A DNA stretch of 64,000 nt, taken from Arctopsyche grandis (taxonomy: Eukaryota > Arthropoda > Insecta > Trichoptera > Hydropsychidae). The position numbers and the translations under genes are program-made. The DNA lies in contig NC_135364.1 of assembly GCF_051622035.1 (NCBI RefSeq), forward strand, positions 23,624,501 to 23,688,500, written 5' to 3'. Positions 1 through 9,451 of this stretch are shown one piece after another. Numbering within the stretch: the first letter of the stretch is position 1; each line of letters begins with the position of its first letter. The notes beneath the pieces are model-generated. The model did no database searches. It was not told the origin of the DNA and saw only the letters and a program-made list of their open reading frames with translations.

Positions 1-48
1 TCTGGTCGGTCCTCTGGTCGGTCCTCTGGTCGGTCCTCTGGTCGGTCC
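1..48. repeat. 12-bp tandem repeat, four perfect units
   Basis: The window opens with four perfect copies of TCTGGTCGGTCC. The array may continue to the left of the window. It lies inside the GC-rich block that I interpret as possibly part of a long terminal repeat. Confidence 0.95.
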
Positions 49-345
49 TCTCACGGCTGATGTTTCTCCGGAAACGGCGCGAGGAATACAGGGGACGTTG
101 GGCTGGTACTCAGGGGAGGGAGTGCTGATGCACTCGACCTCACAGCGGTTCTTCAGCAAGATGGCGGATCTCTGGGCCCCGTCTTCCCATGGAGACGTGC
201 ACAGGAGAGATCTTTCTTCAGCGGTGGATGGCGGGTGAGAGGCTTGCTCTCCATGCGCGCGCGCCTATAAGGCTCTTTTCTGTGTGGCCACTCGAAATAA
301 AGGGCGAGTGTTGCCCTATGGGACGATGGGGAGAACGTTGCGATA
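1..345 (+). mobile_element. possible partial LTR (right part only)
   Basis: This GC-rich block differs sharply in base composition from the AT-rich DNA that starts at about 345. It contains, in order, 12-bp tandem repeats, a TATA-like box (TATAA at 266-270) and an AATAAA signal at 296-301, followed by a G-rich stretch ending in ATACA near 340. That order resembles the U3-R-U5 layout of an LTR. The left part is outside the window, no partner LTR or polyprotein can be seen, and a single-copy promoter island is an alternative. Short ORFs on both strands here look like chance ORFs. Confidence 0.3.
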
Positions 346-2584
346 CATTGTTTATTTTTACACATAGAAATGCTATAAAAAATTATATACAAAAATATCA
401 TATTTGGTATCAGATTTTCTTTCATTTTGTATTAATTTGGAATATTTTTAAATAAATAACTCATTCCTTATATCAAAGTTGAATAAAAATATCATCTTTA
501 CCTTTTTAAAGAAAAATATCCAGAATCGCTATTTTCATTAGGGAATTTTATACTTAAATTTTTAGATAGCATGTATTTTAATAAATTCTAATTTAAGATA
601 CACTAAATTAATTTTGGTTTTTGATTTATAGAAATAATGCAATTATTTTGAGATAGAAAAGATTAAAAAAATATATATCAATGAATAGAGGAATCGTATA
701 CGATTCGTGTAATAAATTGCCAAGAATTTAATCGACGAACAAAACAACAAAGCGTTGAATTATAATATACATAAATATAATATGAAAATAAAATTAATTA
801 CGGCAATGAGCGCGATTTTGATAATTATATACACGACGATAAAATAACATTCCACTCGCAAGTAAGTCATCGTGTGATGAAAGGCACTAAGCAATTTTAT
901 TACATTGGCGCAATATACAGCATTTTTTTCTGCACCAAAACGAAAATTATTACTTGATCATTATCTATCACTTACAATGTGCAATATAATATAAAACAAT
1001 GTACATACTTAGTGCCTAAACACGTACATACACCCGCCGCAAGTAAGCATTACGGATGTTGTTTATCGCGGAGGAAAAAAAAACACAGAAAATTTCCGAA
1101 TAAAATGTACAGCACAAGTAATGCAATCGAGTTTAATAAATTCGTTTTTATATTCGCATATATTCTAATAAACGCGAGCACAATATTATTCTTTGGCTCG
1201 ATATGTGCCGGATAAAGGAAAATTGTGGTATTTATCACGAAGAAAAATTCGATATACACACGCAATTGAATTGCAGCACGTATTATATACATGGATATTT
1301 TCGATACATTCAGCTCGACGTTGAATAGTTCCCAGTTCAGTAGTATTATTAGTGTCTGTCTTGATGGAGTTTGCAGGGGTGTTTCCTGGGAGGAAAGCTC
1401 TAGAATAGACTAGTAAGAATATAATCCAGCTACCTGGATCTACCTAGTATCCAATACAAGGGTACTGACAAGACAAGCCATTTGCATATTGCAAGCACTT
1501 GGATCTAACCATTCGTCGGTTGGTCGAAGCTACTTATAGACCCAACCTATGTATACCCATGTATATGTTCCGCAGGCAATTGATTCAAATTTTAATTAAA
1601 AATATTTTGATTGATGAAAATTGAAATATTTCAGACAATACGAAAGTGAGTTTGCTTTTTGCATAAAATACCACTTTATTGATTTGTAGAGTTAGCCGTG
1701 AATAATGCAGTCGTGTGTCAGTCCATCCGTAGATCAATTAAGCTCCGGTGCAAACAATGCAGCCTGTGACGGCGAGCTTTTGGATCGATTTAGCTTTCAA
1801 ACAGGCACTTAAACGTTATGAGAATAACACGCAAACCTCTCTATGTGCATTTTTTGAATAATGGCATACGATGAATTTTTTTCCATTGATTGAATTAATA
1901 TTTGATTTATCACGTATGAAATGGACCAGAATTCCAAAAAGTTTATTTTAATTTGTCTAAATTTGTACGTAGTAACAATAGATGAATTTTTGTGAAATGG
2001 TACCTCCCCTTATAGGTGTCCTCTTTTTTTTACAATCCTACTATTACTTTGCTAAAAATTTGGGTTTTATATCCACACTCTTCCGATTGTTTTCAAACAC
2101 TGCCATTTTGATCGGTTTGGTCGTCAAATATGTGTAAATGTACGGTAGTGAAAAATAATCGCAATAGACACGTTTAAATAATGATTTGATTTAAGAATAG
2201 TTTATCAATGTATGATTTTCCATAAATGAGTTTATGTATTTACAGAAATGAACTTTTCAATCATCAGATAAATTAAATCAGCTGGTAACTAAAAATAATT
2301 GTATGTGATGTATGTATGTAAGCTTATTGTAAATCATATTAACAATTAGATACAACATAACTTCTTGAATACTTATCTCGCAGATAAAACTCCGTGAAGA
2401 GATATACTTTTAGCCGTGAAATGTCAAATCTGACATATTTGGCCAAAAATCAATATATATCGTGTATTACATTACATGAAGCTAGACGCCAAATTTGAAA
2501 TTTACATATACATATGAGAGTTAAAACTATAAATATTTAATAATTAGAGATAACGAGAACCTTTAGAGCAAATTTTATAAAATA
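346..2584. other. AT-rich spacer, no gene recognised
   Basis: Mostly AT-rich DNA with several short ORFs on both strands, none with a recognisable domain or a codon pattern suggesting selection. A less AT-rich patch at 1310-1560 has no similarity to other parts of the window. No transposon termini were found. Confidence 0.6.
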
Positions 2585-2840
2585 TTGAGTGAATTATAGG
2601 CGTTTAAACAATTAAAATCTGATATGGCCATATCAAGGCGAAAAGGTTGAAGATAGATTATGGTAGCTTGCCGTCACCGTCATAGACGTCACCGTATCCG
2701 AGATTCTGGATATTTGATACGCATTGTATACGATATTTTATCTCCAACGTAATGGCAGACGATACATTAACGTATATTGATGACCAAAATGAGCAATATG
2801 GCAAAGTATGAAAACGATCGGATAAGAGATAAGAGATATA
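2585..2840 (+). repeat. dispersed repeat D, copy 1
   Basis: Shares two blocks with 19950-20170 and 51950-52290. The 5' block contains TATAGGCGTTTAAACAATTA followed by AAATCTG. The 3' block contains TATTGATGACCAAA, then GAGCA, ATGGCAAAG and GAAAACGATCGGATAAGAG. The spacing between blocks differs among copies. No ORF or terminal repeat was identified, so the element class is unknown. Confidence 0.7.
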
Positions 2841-3093
2841 AAAAATGACCACTAACACGAAAACCATGTGAACTGTATAAGAGGTAAGTAAGAATGCTAC
2901 AATTTCGATCTTCTTGACGTCTAATGGTAAGTTGGCGTATTTATTTGTGTTGCTGCCACGCTCTCGCAATAATTACTTTATTATCAAAGATGGCAGGTAT
3001 GTTACTATGTGTTTTTATACTTAAATCAACTAAATGATACAAATAAATTCATATACCTCGCACATTTTATAACTATTTCATAGCTTTAAAATA
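2841..3093. other. AT-rich spacer, nothing recognised
   Basis: Short AT-rich interval between dispersed repeat D and the piggyBac-type element. A TTAA at 3086-3089 lies five bases outside the apparent left terminus of that element, so it is not a flush target duplication. Confidence 0.5.
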
Positions 3094-3746
3094 ATGGTCC
3101 CACAGTGGGACCACTAGTACACTTGTCATTTTTTTACATTTTGTTTTTTTACAATGATCTCTATGTTGACGTTATGTTTATCAAATATTTATATCAGATA
3201 AATTTCAATGGTCATTTATTGAATTTGAGAATCTTTGTGTGAATGACCTATCGGCAGAAATACAGTCTGATTGTGAATCCTTGGCATCTGATGGACTTAG
3301 ATACGTAAATAGGTGAGGTAGAACGGGTGATGACCGGCACGAGCAGCATGATGAAGATGACGAAATTTGAGACAACGAAAATGAACTTCCACTAAATTCG
3401 ATACGTGGTGAGCAACGAATTATATGGGGAAGAGGTGCTCGGAATAAATTTGTTTGTCATTGTGGGCACAAATTGAGCAATAATATTGAATCACCCACTG
3501 ATGTGTTTCTTCAAATTTTTCCCGAAGAGTTGATTCAAAATATTGTTTTTGAAACAAATTTGTATGCTATACAAAAATATGGTGGTAAAAAGAAGACTCT
3601 TCAAACGAATATGGCAGAAATGAAGCAGTTAATAGGGATTAATATATTAATGGGACTATGTCTGTGATAAAAATAATTGTCTGAAGCTATTCCACAAATA
3701 ATTTAAAGTGGCCAATGGCCCAGTGGTTCCACTGTGGAACCACCAT
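3094..3746 (+). mobile_element. decayed piggyBac-type element, internally deleted
   Basis: The ends are imperfect inverted repeats with a palindromic core. The left end is ATGGTCCCACAGTGGGACCA; the right end, reversed, is ATGGTGGTTCCACAGTGGAA followed by CCACT. Inside lies the start of a piggyBac-like transposase (see the pseudogene entry). The element is far shorter than a complete piggyBac (about 2.5 kb), so most of the catalytic DDE domain is missing. I did not find a clean flanking TTAA at both ends. Confidence 0.6.
3200..3667 (+). pseudogene. piggyBac transposase N-terminal remnant
   Basis: The clearest part is the open frame at 3473-3667, which encodes SPTDVFLQIFPEELIQNIV, then ETNLYAIQ and later MKQLIGINILMG. 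This matches the beginning of the piggyBac transposase domain (DDE_Tnp_1_7 family: an S-P-hydrophobic start, an ETN-Y-A motif, and a helix ending in G-I-hydrophobic-MG). Upstream, an acidic serine-rich reading frame resembling the usual N-terminal leader is broken by stop codons near 3315, 3370 and 3404. The frame ends at TGA just after the MGL motif, so none of the catalytic aspartates are encoded. The copy is dead. Confidence 0.7.
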
Positions 3747-3817
3747 TTTTCTATATATTATTATAAATAAATAATGTTTTTAATTCGTATTTTTATCTTT
3801 ATTTTATTACTATGAAC

Positions 3818-4528
3818 TAGGGTTTCTGACCCGGGTCGACCCGGGACAGACATTCCCGGGAATTCACGGAATTTTTGTTGTCCCGTGTCCCGGGAATTTT
3901 TATCTCGAATCCCGGGAATTGGATTTAAAAAATTCTTATGGAGCGAGAATATCCTTCTTGTATTGACGATTCCACAATGGAAGAAACTCTTTTAGATTTG
4001 GATGAAGACGAAACAATTGTGTGTTTGACGATGAATGAAGAATTAAATAAGGAGTTATCAAAGACGAATATACAAAATAACGTAAATAAAAATAGCATCG
4101 ACTTTAAAAAAGAAATTAAAATATACATGCTGACAGGAGAATAAACCGATAATTTAAAAAAATTGTTTTCGTCCCTTTTAACAATAAAACCAACTTCGGC
4201 GAAACTGAAAGGGTTTTTTCCATTGCTGGAAATTTTTGTACCAAATCTAGAATTAGACTTTCGGAATCTCATTTGAATATTTTAGTATTCTTAAGAAGCT
4301 ACTTTAAATAAGTTTACTTTCATAATTAAATTATTTCGAGTTAATAGATATGTATATTGTGTATTGTTTTGTAAATAAATAAATATTTTTTTCTTAATAA
4401 AAAATATATTAAATTGAAAAAAAAAAGTTTTTTTACGTGTGTCCCGGGATCCCGGGTATCCCGGGAACGACCCCGGGATCCGTCCCGTGTCCCGGGAATT
4501 GAAAAAGTCCGGGAAATCAGAAACCCTA
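3818..4528 (+). mobile_element. hAT-type DNA transposon, 711 bp, 8-bp TSD
   Basis: The termini are perfect 12-bp inverted repeats (TAGGGTTTCTGA at 3818, TCAGAAACCCTA ending at 4528). They are flanked by an exact 8-bp duplication CTATGAAC at 3810-3817 and 4529-4536. Both subterminal regions are packed with CCCGGG palindromes, often as TCCCGGGAATT, which are probable transposase-binding repeats. The interior is a short remnant of a hAT transposase. The size shows an internally deleted, non-autonomous copy. Confidence 0.93.
3938..4311 (+). pseudogene. hAT transposase remnant ending in the dimerisation domain
   Basis: An open frame from 3938 runs to a stop at about 4142-4144 and continues in the same frame through NLKKLFSSLLTIKPTSA. 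A one-base shift then leads into ERVFSIAGNFCTKSRIRLS and a C-terminal NILVFLRSYF before TAA at 4309-4311. The ERVFS, then RxRLS, then L-x-FLRS pattern is the hallmark of the hAT C-terminal dimerisation region. The region joins an acidic segment (EETLLDLDEDET) to that C-terminus, with the RNase-H-like catalytic core absent. An in-frame stop plus a frameshift mean no functional transposase is made. Confidence 0.8.
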
Positions 4529-4585
4529 CTATGAACCCATAAATCCCAGAAAATTTGTTAAAATACGTAAAAAAAAAAAAGGTTG

Positions 4586-4641
4586 GGCCACAAAGGGTTA
4601 AGAAATACGTCAAGGCCACAAAGGGTTAAGGAATACCACTC
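4586..4641. repeat. 28-bp direct repeat containing AAAGGGTTAA
   Basis: GGCCACAAAGGGTTAAG occurs at 4586 and again at 4614, a 28-bp period. Read on the minus strand, TTAACCCTTTGTGGCC looks like a piggyBac-style terminus next to its TTAA target. It abuts the CR1-like LINE fragment at the TTAA of the second unit. Confidence 0.7.
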
Positions 4642-5045
4642 TGTTTGAAAAGAAAGAATCTCTGATCAATTTATTAGATTTTTCTTTTTGAAGTCTAAGC
4701 GAGTGACTTCTGAGGTGAGTGTTTTCGTTGAATGTGATAAGATTGGACATTTGACATTTATAATGATTATTTAGTATTTTAAAGACATCGATTAAGTCGC
4801 CTCTTATTCTTTTCGTCTCCAGTGTAGTAAGATTCATTATTTTCAATATTTCGTTATAAGAAAGTGAATTAAGCTCAGAAGGAATCTTTGTATGTAATTC
4901 TCCTTTGAACCCTTTCGATACATGTCATATATTTTTTAAAATGAGGATTCCATACGCTAAAACCGTATTCTAGTTTAGGTCTGATAAAAGTTTGGTATAT
5001 TTTTTATGGTATAGTTAAGTTCAGAAAGAGCATATGTATATTTCT
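4622..5045 (-). mobile_element. LINE fragment, CR1/L2-like reverse transcriptase C-terminus
   Basis: On the minus strand, the open frame at 4846-4610 and its upstream extension encode the C-terminal part of a CR1/L2-type ORF2. The signature run includes IPSELNSLSYNEILK, LETKRIRGDLIDVFKIL, HLRSHSLRLQK and FFSNRVV. These correspond to the R-L/I-RGDLI-x-VFKIL and RGHSLKL...FFSQRVVNxWN segments of that clade. Upstream, a frameshift and stop interrupt the frame near 4920. The 3' end is cut at the AAAGGGTTAA repeat, so this is a both-ends-truncated fossil. Confidence 0.7.
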
Positions 5046-5827
5046 GTGACAAAACCATTATAGTAAAATTCCATTCATCGGTCACGTCCACAGCCGATAC
5101 CACTAGCAGCAAATTCATACCGAAAATATCACATTTTCTTTACATTCATATTTTTTTCGTGGTCGGGAAATTTTCGATTGTTATTCAGCTCGGTCGAACG
5201 CATCCTTATATACATGAAGGCATATTTACAGAAAAATAATAAACGACGCTCGTCGTATCGGGGTCGTGGTCACGTCGAACATCGGCAATGTGAACCGCGA
5301 GATAGAGGGGGGGAGGATCACCACCACCCCCTGAAAACCCACCCGCCCGCCACCCACTGCTTCGACAGAGGGTAGGGGGTGGTTTTGCGGGTGGCAAAAA
5401 CAAAGAATGCGTTCAATACAAGCCGGCAGCCGTCTGAGGGCCTCCAGCTAAGGCCTCCGCCCACACCCACTTGGCATTCAGGCGGCAGTTCTTCAAATCC
5501 AATTATTGCTTCTCGCTTTCGATGCATCTTCTTCGTTTTGTCCCACATATTTTTTTCCTCCCGGGCTGCTCTTCTTCGGCCATTCTTGGGCGCGGACGAC
5601 GACACACACGCTCCTTCATTTTTTATTTTATTTTATTTTTTTATTTCGTCGTCGGCTTATGTATTCCGTTCGGGTGCCACCTGTATTATGTATGCGAAAT
5701 GTGGCATTGTACGCGAACGGGGGGGTCGGACGCACTGTGGGATCAAAGGGCGATCCATGCCGCAAATATTGATCGGCACAAACAAATGACGGCTAAAATT
5801 ATTTAAATTAACGAGATTTAAGCCATC
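5046..5827. other. GC-richer unique island, no gene recognised
   Basis: The stretch contains purine- and C-rich runs (for example around 5306-5350) and overlapping ORFs in several frames on both strands. None of these has a recognisable domain, and ORFs this length are expected in GC-rich sequence. It shows no similarity to other parts of the window, so it may be single-copy, possibly regulatory. Confidence 0.4.
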
Positions 5828-5915
5828 CATGTTTTGATATTTATTTTATTCAATCAATCCATGTAGTGTACATGGTCATTACAGATCGCTCCAATGCGAC
5901 TAGTTTACTATACAC
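5828..5915 (-). repeat. small dispersed repeat, possible LINE 3' end, copy 1
   Basis: On the minus strand it reads CGCATTGGAGCGATCTGTAA and continues toward an AATAAAATAAATA tail. Related sequence lies at 6970-7040 (TTTGGAGCGACCTGTAA) and at 38535-38605 (minus). The A-rich simple tail suggests the 3' end of a retroelement. Confidence 0.45.
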
Positions 5916-6068
5916 ATCAAGAAACACACCAAATTATATAGTAACTAGTTGTTTTACCCGGATTTGCATAGTATTGTAATATAAACAGCTTAAACATGGC
6001 GAATCTAATAGTAAATATTCATTTGTTTGTTTATTAAATGTATTTGAATCGAAAAAAATATTATATTT

Positions 6069-6125
6069 AACCAATTGAATTGTCAGTATAGAAACTTTGT
6101 TTCTATACTGACAATTCAATTGGTT
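6069..6125. repeat. perfect 27-bp inverted repeat with 3-nt spacer
   Basis: Arms at 6069-6095 and 6099-6125 are perfectly complementary, separated by TTT. The arm begins AACCAATTGAATTGTCAG. Immediately downstream the string TAGAAACTTTGTTTG recurs. Such an exact hairpin in otherwise mutated repeat DNA is recent or under constraint. Confidence 0.97.
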
Positions 6126-6159
6126 CAATTGGTAGAAACTTTGTTTGAAGTTCCTAACC

Positions 6160-6330
6160 AAAAATAAAAGAAAATGGGTAAGGTTGCCATTTTTTTGGAA
6201 CCGTTTCAATGAAAATCAGATAAATTGGCAAACTTTCATAGAAAACGATCGACCTGGAGTCAGAAATCCAAGGTCTGGCCAGCAGAAACCAGTAGGATTT
6301 GAACCCGTTCAAGGCGTTATATGCTAATCA
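6160..6330 (-). mobile_element. tRNA-derived SINE, partial
   Basis: On the minus strand it contains the box-B-like GGGTTCAAATCC, then CTGCTGGCCAGACCT, GACTCCAGGTCGATCG, AGTTTGCCAATTTATCTGAT and GAAACGGTTCC. These are the ordered landmarks of the SINE family found repeatedly in this window. The 3' tail is missing. Confidence 0.85.
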
Positions 6331-6407
6331 CTAGTCTATATATACTAGAATACGTTTAGATGTTCATACTAGAATACGCTTAAAGGTCTATTTATACTAT
6401 CCAGCAC

Positions 6408-6900
6408 AGTGGTTTGTGCTCCAGGTCGATCTTTTCCTATAAGAGTGCACCAATTTTTCAGATTTTCTTCGAAATGGTTCCTGTAAATTGGCATCTCCCT
6501 TCCAATAACTCTTGCAAATCTCAAGTTATTCAGCGTCTTAAGAGGGCTGGACCCCAGCGGCTGGTCCATACAAACGTATTGGACTTCTCCCTTCATCAAT
6601 TATGGCACTAGAGAAATTATTTTTTAATATGCTATTTATATCCACCATAGGCATGTTTCAATTTTATTTTTATTTTTTTTGGTTAATTTATTTTTGATTT
6701 TTTGATTAATTGGTGGATATATGTAAATATCATATTAAACCAAGTAAAAATAATTTTTCTAGTGCCATAATTGAGGAAGGGAGAAGTCTAATACGTTTGT
6801 ATGGACAAGGCGCTGGGGTCCAGTCCTCTTAAGGTTCACCAATTTCTACATACAATAACAAAATGCTAGAAAAATTTCTCCATAGATGTCACTAAGGATG
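6408..6900 (+). mobile_element. tRNA-derived SINE body interrupted by a TTAA MITE
   Basis: The SINE core (CTCCAGGTCGATCTTTTCC, then CAATTTTTCAGATTTTC and AAATGGTTCC) runs to 6541. It resumes after 6832 with AAAATGCTAGAAAAA and CCATAGATGTC, the same order as in the uninterrupted copy at 48570-48930. The MITE at 6542-6828 therefore split this SINE at a TTAA. Confidence 0.7.
6542..6828. mobile_element. TTAA-flanked MITE with ~85-bp TIRs
   Basis: TTAA at 6538-6541 and 6829-6832 flank 287 bp whose ends are long inverted repeats starting GAGGGCTGGACCCCAGCG (left) and GAGGACTGGACCCCAGCG (right, reversed). The arms continue through CATACAAACGTATT and CAATTATGGCACTAGA. A TTAA target duplication is typical of the piggyBac superfamily. 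No coding capacity is present. Confidence 0.85.
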
Positions 6901-6969
6901 ATGTTGTATGAATTCCCATTGTATAAAATATTTGTATTGTTTGTATTATTGTATTGTATCCGTATGAGT

Positions 6970-7040
6970 ACACTCGTTGCTTTGGAGCGACCTGTAAAGG
7001 CGAATGAACATGTTAAATTGAAAAAAAAAATGTAAATGTA
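6970..7040 (+). repeat. small dispersed repeat, copy 2
   Basis: Contains TTTGGAGCGACCTGTAA, related to the minus-strand copies at 5828-5915 and 38535-38605. It is followed by an A-run. Confidence 0.4.
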
Positions 7041-7470
7041 TATGAAGTAAAATTTCTCATCAAAATAACCAACCGATCCCACAGCGGCGAGGATATTCAG
7101 CATGCCGCGAAATATGCCCGGAATACATTTTTAGAGGATTAAAGATGTCGACGTCGGTGCGGTTAAAATTCATAGGATGCACCCATTTTCCGGAAAAACA
7201 AGCATCCGGTTCGGGGTGCAATAAAGCCGATACCGGGGTGAAGTGTCCACGGCGAGCTTTTGGGCGTCCGTCAGGGGCGCCGATGCGTGCAAATCCGTCC
7301 GGACTTGGACAAAGTTGAACTTTCGCAACGTATTTGCGGATGTGTTCGTACCGGTCACCGGTCGCCATTAATGGCCTCGACTAACCCCCGACACTACCAC
7401 CCCCTTGAGCGGTCTGCGATGCAACGGAACGGACTGGGATGCACCTACGTATGTATGTATGTTCGAAGAA
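7041..7470. other. GC-richer unique island, no gene recognised
   Basis: This stretch is clearly richer in G+C than its surroundings and carries overlapping ORFs on both strands. None has a recognisable motif. No repeats of the window match it. It may be a single-copy regulatory or conserved non-coding element. Confidence 0.4.
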
Positions 7471-7869
7471 AGTTGGGTAGCTTTTGATAGATAGATGTTT
7501 GCAAGTTTATCATATCCGTAATGGTATGTTTGATAAGCATATTCAAATGTATTTTCGAATTTGATGTTTGAAAGTCAAAGTATGCACGATTTAAGGTCTG
7601 TTTTATACTGTCACAGCCGTGCGTGGACTTTATAAGCATATGAGCGTATTCTAGTACAAGCATATGAACGTATTCTAGTACATAATATATATGTACATAT
7701 GTATGAGTAATAACGAAACTAAGTTGTACAAATACTTACAATATGTAACTATTTTATACAGAGTTTATTTTTAAGTTATTTTAGGTAATGCAAACTATTG
7801 TTACAAAAATTTTCGACCACTCACTTAAAACTTACTATGTATGTATGTATATTCAATATGGAACGAAAT
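7471..7869. other. AT-rich spacer, nothing recognised
   Basis: A short direct repeat (CATATGARCGTATTCTAGTACA at about 7640-7682) and TATGTA-type simple sequence are present. No coding or transposon signal could be supported. Confidence 0.4.
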
Positions 7870-8440
7870 GTCTATTGAATTTATTTCTGTATGTATGCAA
7901 TAACATGTTTAACGGAGAGCTGAATGAGGTTGATCTGTTTGGTATTTCCCTACATCAATTCAGGTCTAACATCAAGAGAATCTTGACCGATTGATTCATT
8001 TTTTCTCCTATTCTATTTTTCCAATATTTCCAATATTTTTATACTTTAGTTTAGTTATGTAATGTGCTATTTAATCATATTATAGCTTTCATTCTTTTCC
8101 TTTTCATTTGTTTATTTTGTATTTACCTTTTTCATTTGTTTTTTATATTTGTAAATTTCAATTTCTTCTTATATTCTATCTTATAACCTTTTCCAAATAT
8201 TTTAATACTATAGTTTAATTATGCAATGTACTACATATTTTGTCATGCCTTTATTCTTTACTTTTTAATTTGTTTTCCTTATATTTATCTTTTTCATTTA
8301 TGTAAAAATCTATTATTGGACTCGGATGTTACATATATTATTTATTTACTTTTTGTTTTTTTTATACCTATCTCTGTACATCCTGTCTGTTGATTTTTCA
8401 ATTAATAAAATAAAATAAAATAAAAATAAAAATAAATTTA
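7870..8440 (+). mobile_element. LINE 3' end (ORF2 terminus, 3' UTR, AAAAT-type tail)
   Basis: The first ~125 bases encode NEVDLFGISLHQFRSNI and end at TGA (about 7992). That resembles the last residues of a jockey-superfamily ORF2. A T-rich 3' UTR follows, ending in repeated AAAAT/AAATAAA units at 8402-8440. The UTR contains an internal tandem duplication of about 165 bp (CCAATATTTTTATACTTTAG near 8026 against CCAAATATTTTAATACTATAG near 8192). Confidence 0.6.
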
Positions 8441-9222
8441 CATATATGACATGTGTGTTTGTATATAATGAATTCCATTTTCAATTATGAAAAATTTATG
8501 CTAATGGTTTAGGAAATTTATAAAGGAATGCTTATAAAACTAGTTTCATACAGTTAGACTCGTTACATACATACGACAAATGCAATTACGAGAAACTTTT
8601 GCCGGTCGTTAATTATTTTCGTGTGGAAACGTTCATATGAATTATTACTCTTTTTGAAAAATTGCACTTCAGTATAGTGATTTATTATTCATATAAAGCA
8701 GATAAAGGTGAAAGAAAATCAAATGAAATTTTTTCATTGTTATTAAATGGAATTGTATATAAACATAAAATTTCGTATGTGATACAAAAAGAAAGGTAAA
8801 CACGAATACAACGTAAGAAGCTTTTATAAATTTTATTTTTTGTTTACCTCGTATTTTCTTAATGTACGGCAGGTTTTATTTTAGCTCTCTTAGAAAGCGT
8901 CGAAGTGAAATAATCGTCAAGACAGTTAATATAAGTGGGATCAGAGAAAAATATTAAGCTGAAGGAAGCCGAGCACGCAGAAAATAAAGCGAGCAAATAA
9001 AAAGAAACATTTTTTTTGCAAGCACATCAAACTGAAAAAAAAATAGGACACCATCGATAAAATACATACGAATATCTACTATAAATATTATATACATACA
9101 TACATATAAAGATGAATGCTTGCTATCGATGCAAATAAACACATTTCAATTTAGAATCACCAAATTTGAAATACTATCTCATAGTATCTTAACTTAAACA
9201 GTAGGCACATTACATACATATT
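8441..9222. other. AT-rich spacer, nothing recognised
   Basis: AT-rich, with TATG/CATA simple-sequence patches (for example 9086-9105). No ORF, terminal repeat or match to other repeats in the window was found. Confidence 0.5.
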
Positions 9223-9451
9223 AGCCAGCAGTATGGCTTAATGGTAGCGTGTATGTTTAGCACCAAGTGATCAGTGGGTTCGATCCGCCATACTGCTGGT
9301 TAGATTTGGGGGTACTTCTGACTCCAAATCGATGGTTTCTTATCAGAGTTTGCCAATTTTATCCGATCATTGTTGAAACGGTTCCTCAAAATTGGCAAAA
9401 AATCATCTTTCCTGCTGTCACAAATCTTCTGTATTTATTGTGTGTATAATT
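9223..9451 (+). mobile_element. tRNA-derived SINE, 5' half (split by LINE)
   Basis: The head carries a box-A-like TGGCTTAATGGTAGCGTG and a box B GGTTCGATCC. The ends CCAGCAGTATGG and CCATACTGCTGG are perfectly complementary over 12 bp. The body follows with GTTTGCCAATTTTATCCGAT, GAAACGGTTCC and AAATTGGC. The sequence resumes at 10464, showing that the LINE at 9452-10463 inserted here. Confidence 0.9.

Noticed and set aside
1..48. CRISPR-like direct repeats
   Set aside because: Units are contiguous 12-mers without spacers in a eukaryotic context.
5178..5806. Overlapping ORFs up to 136 codons in the 5-kb GC island
   Set aside because: Several frames on both strands are open at once, none has a motif, and this is expected in GC-rich sequence.
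6069..6125. microRNA precursor
   Set aside because: A 57-nt perfect hairpin with a 3-nt loop is shorter and more perfect than typical animal pre-miRNAs, and no flanking stem is present.
9223..9300. Functional tRNA gene (boxes A and B present)
   Set aside because: The sequence continues into a SINE body repeated many times in the window, and the anticodon arm is not conserved among copies.
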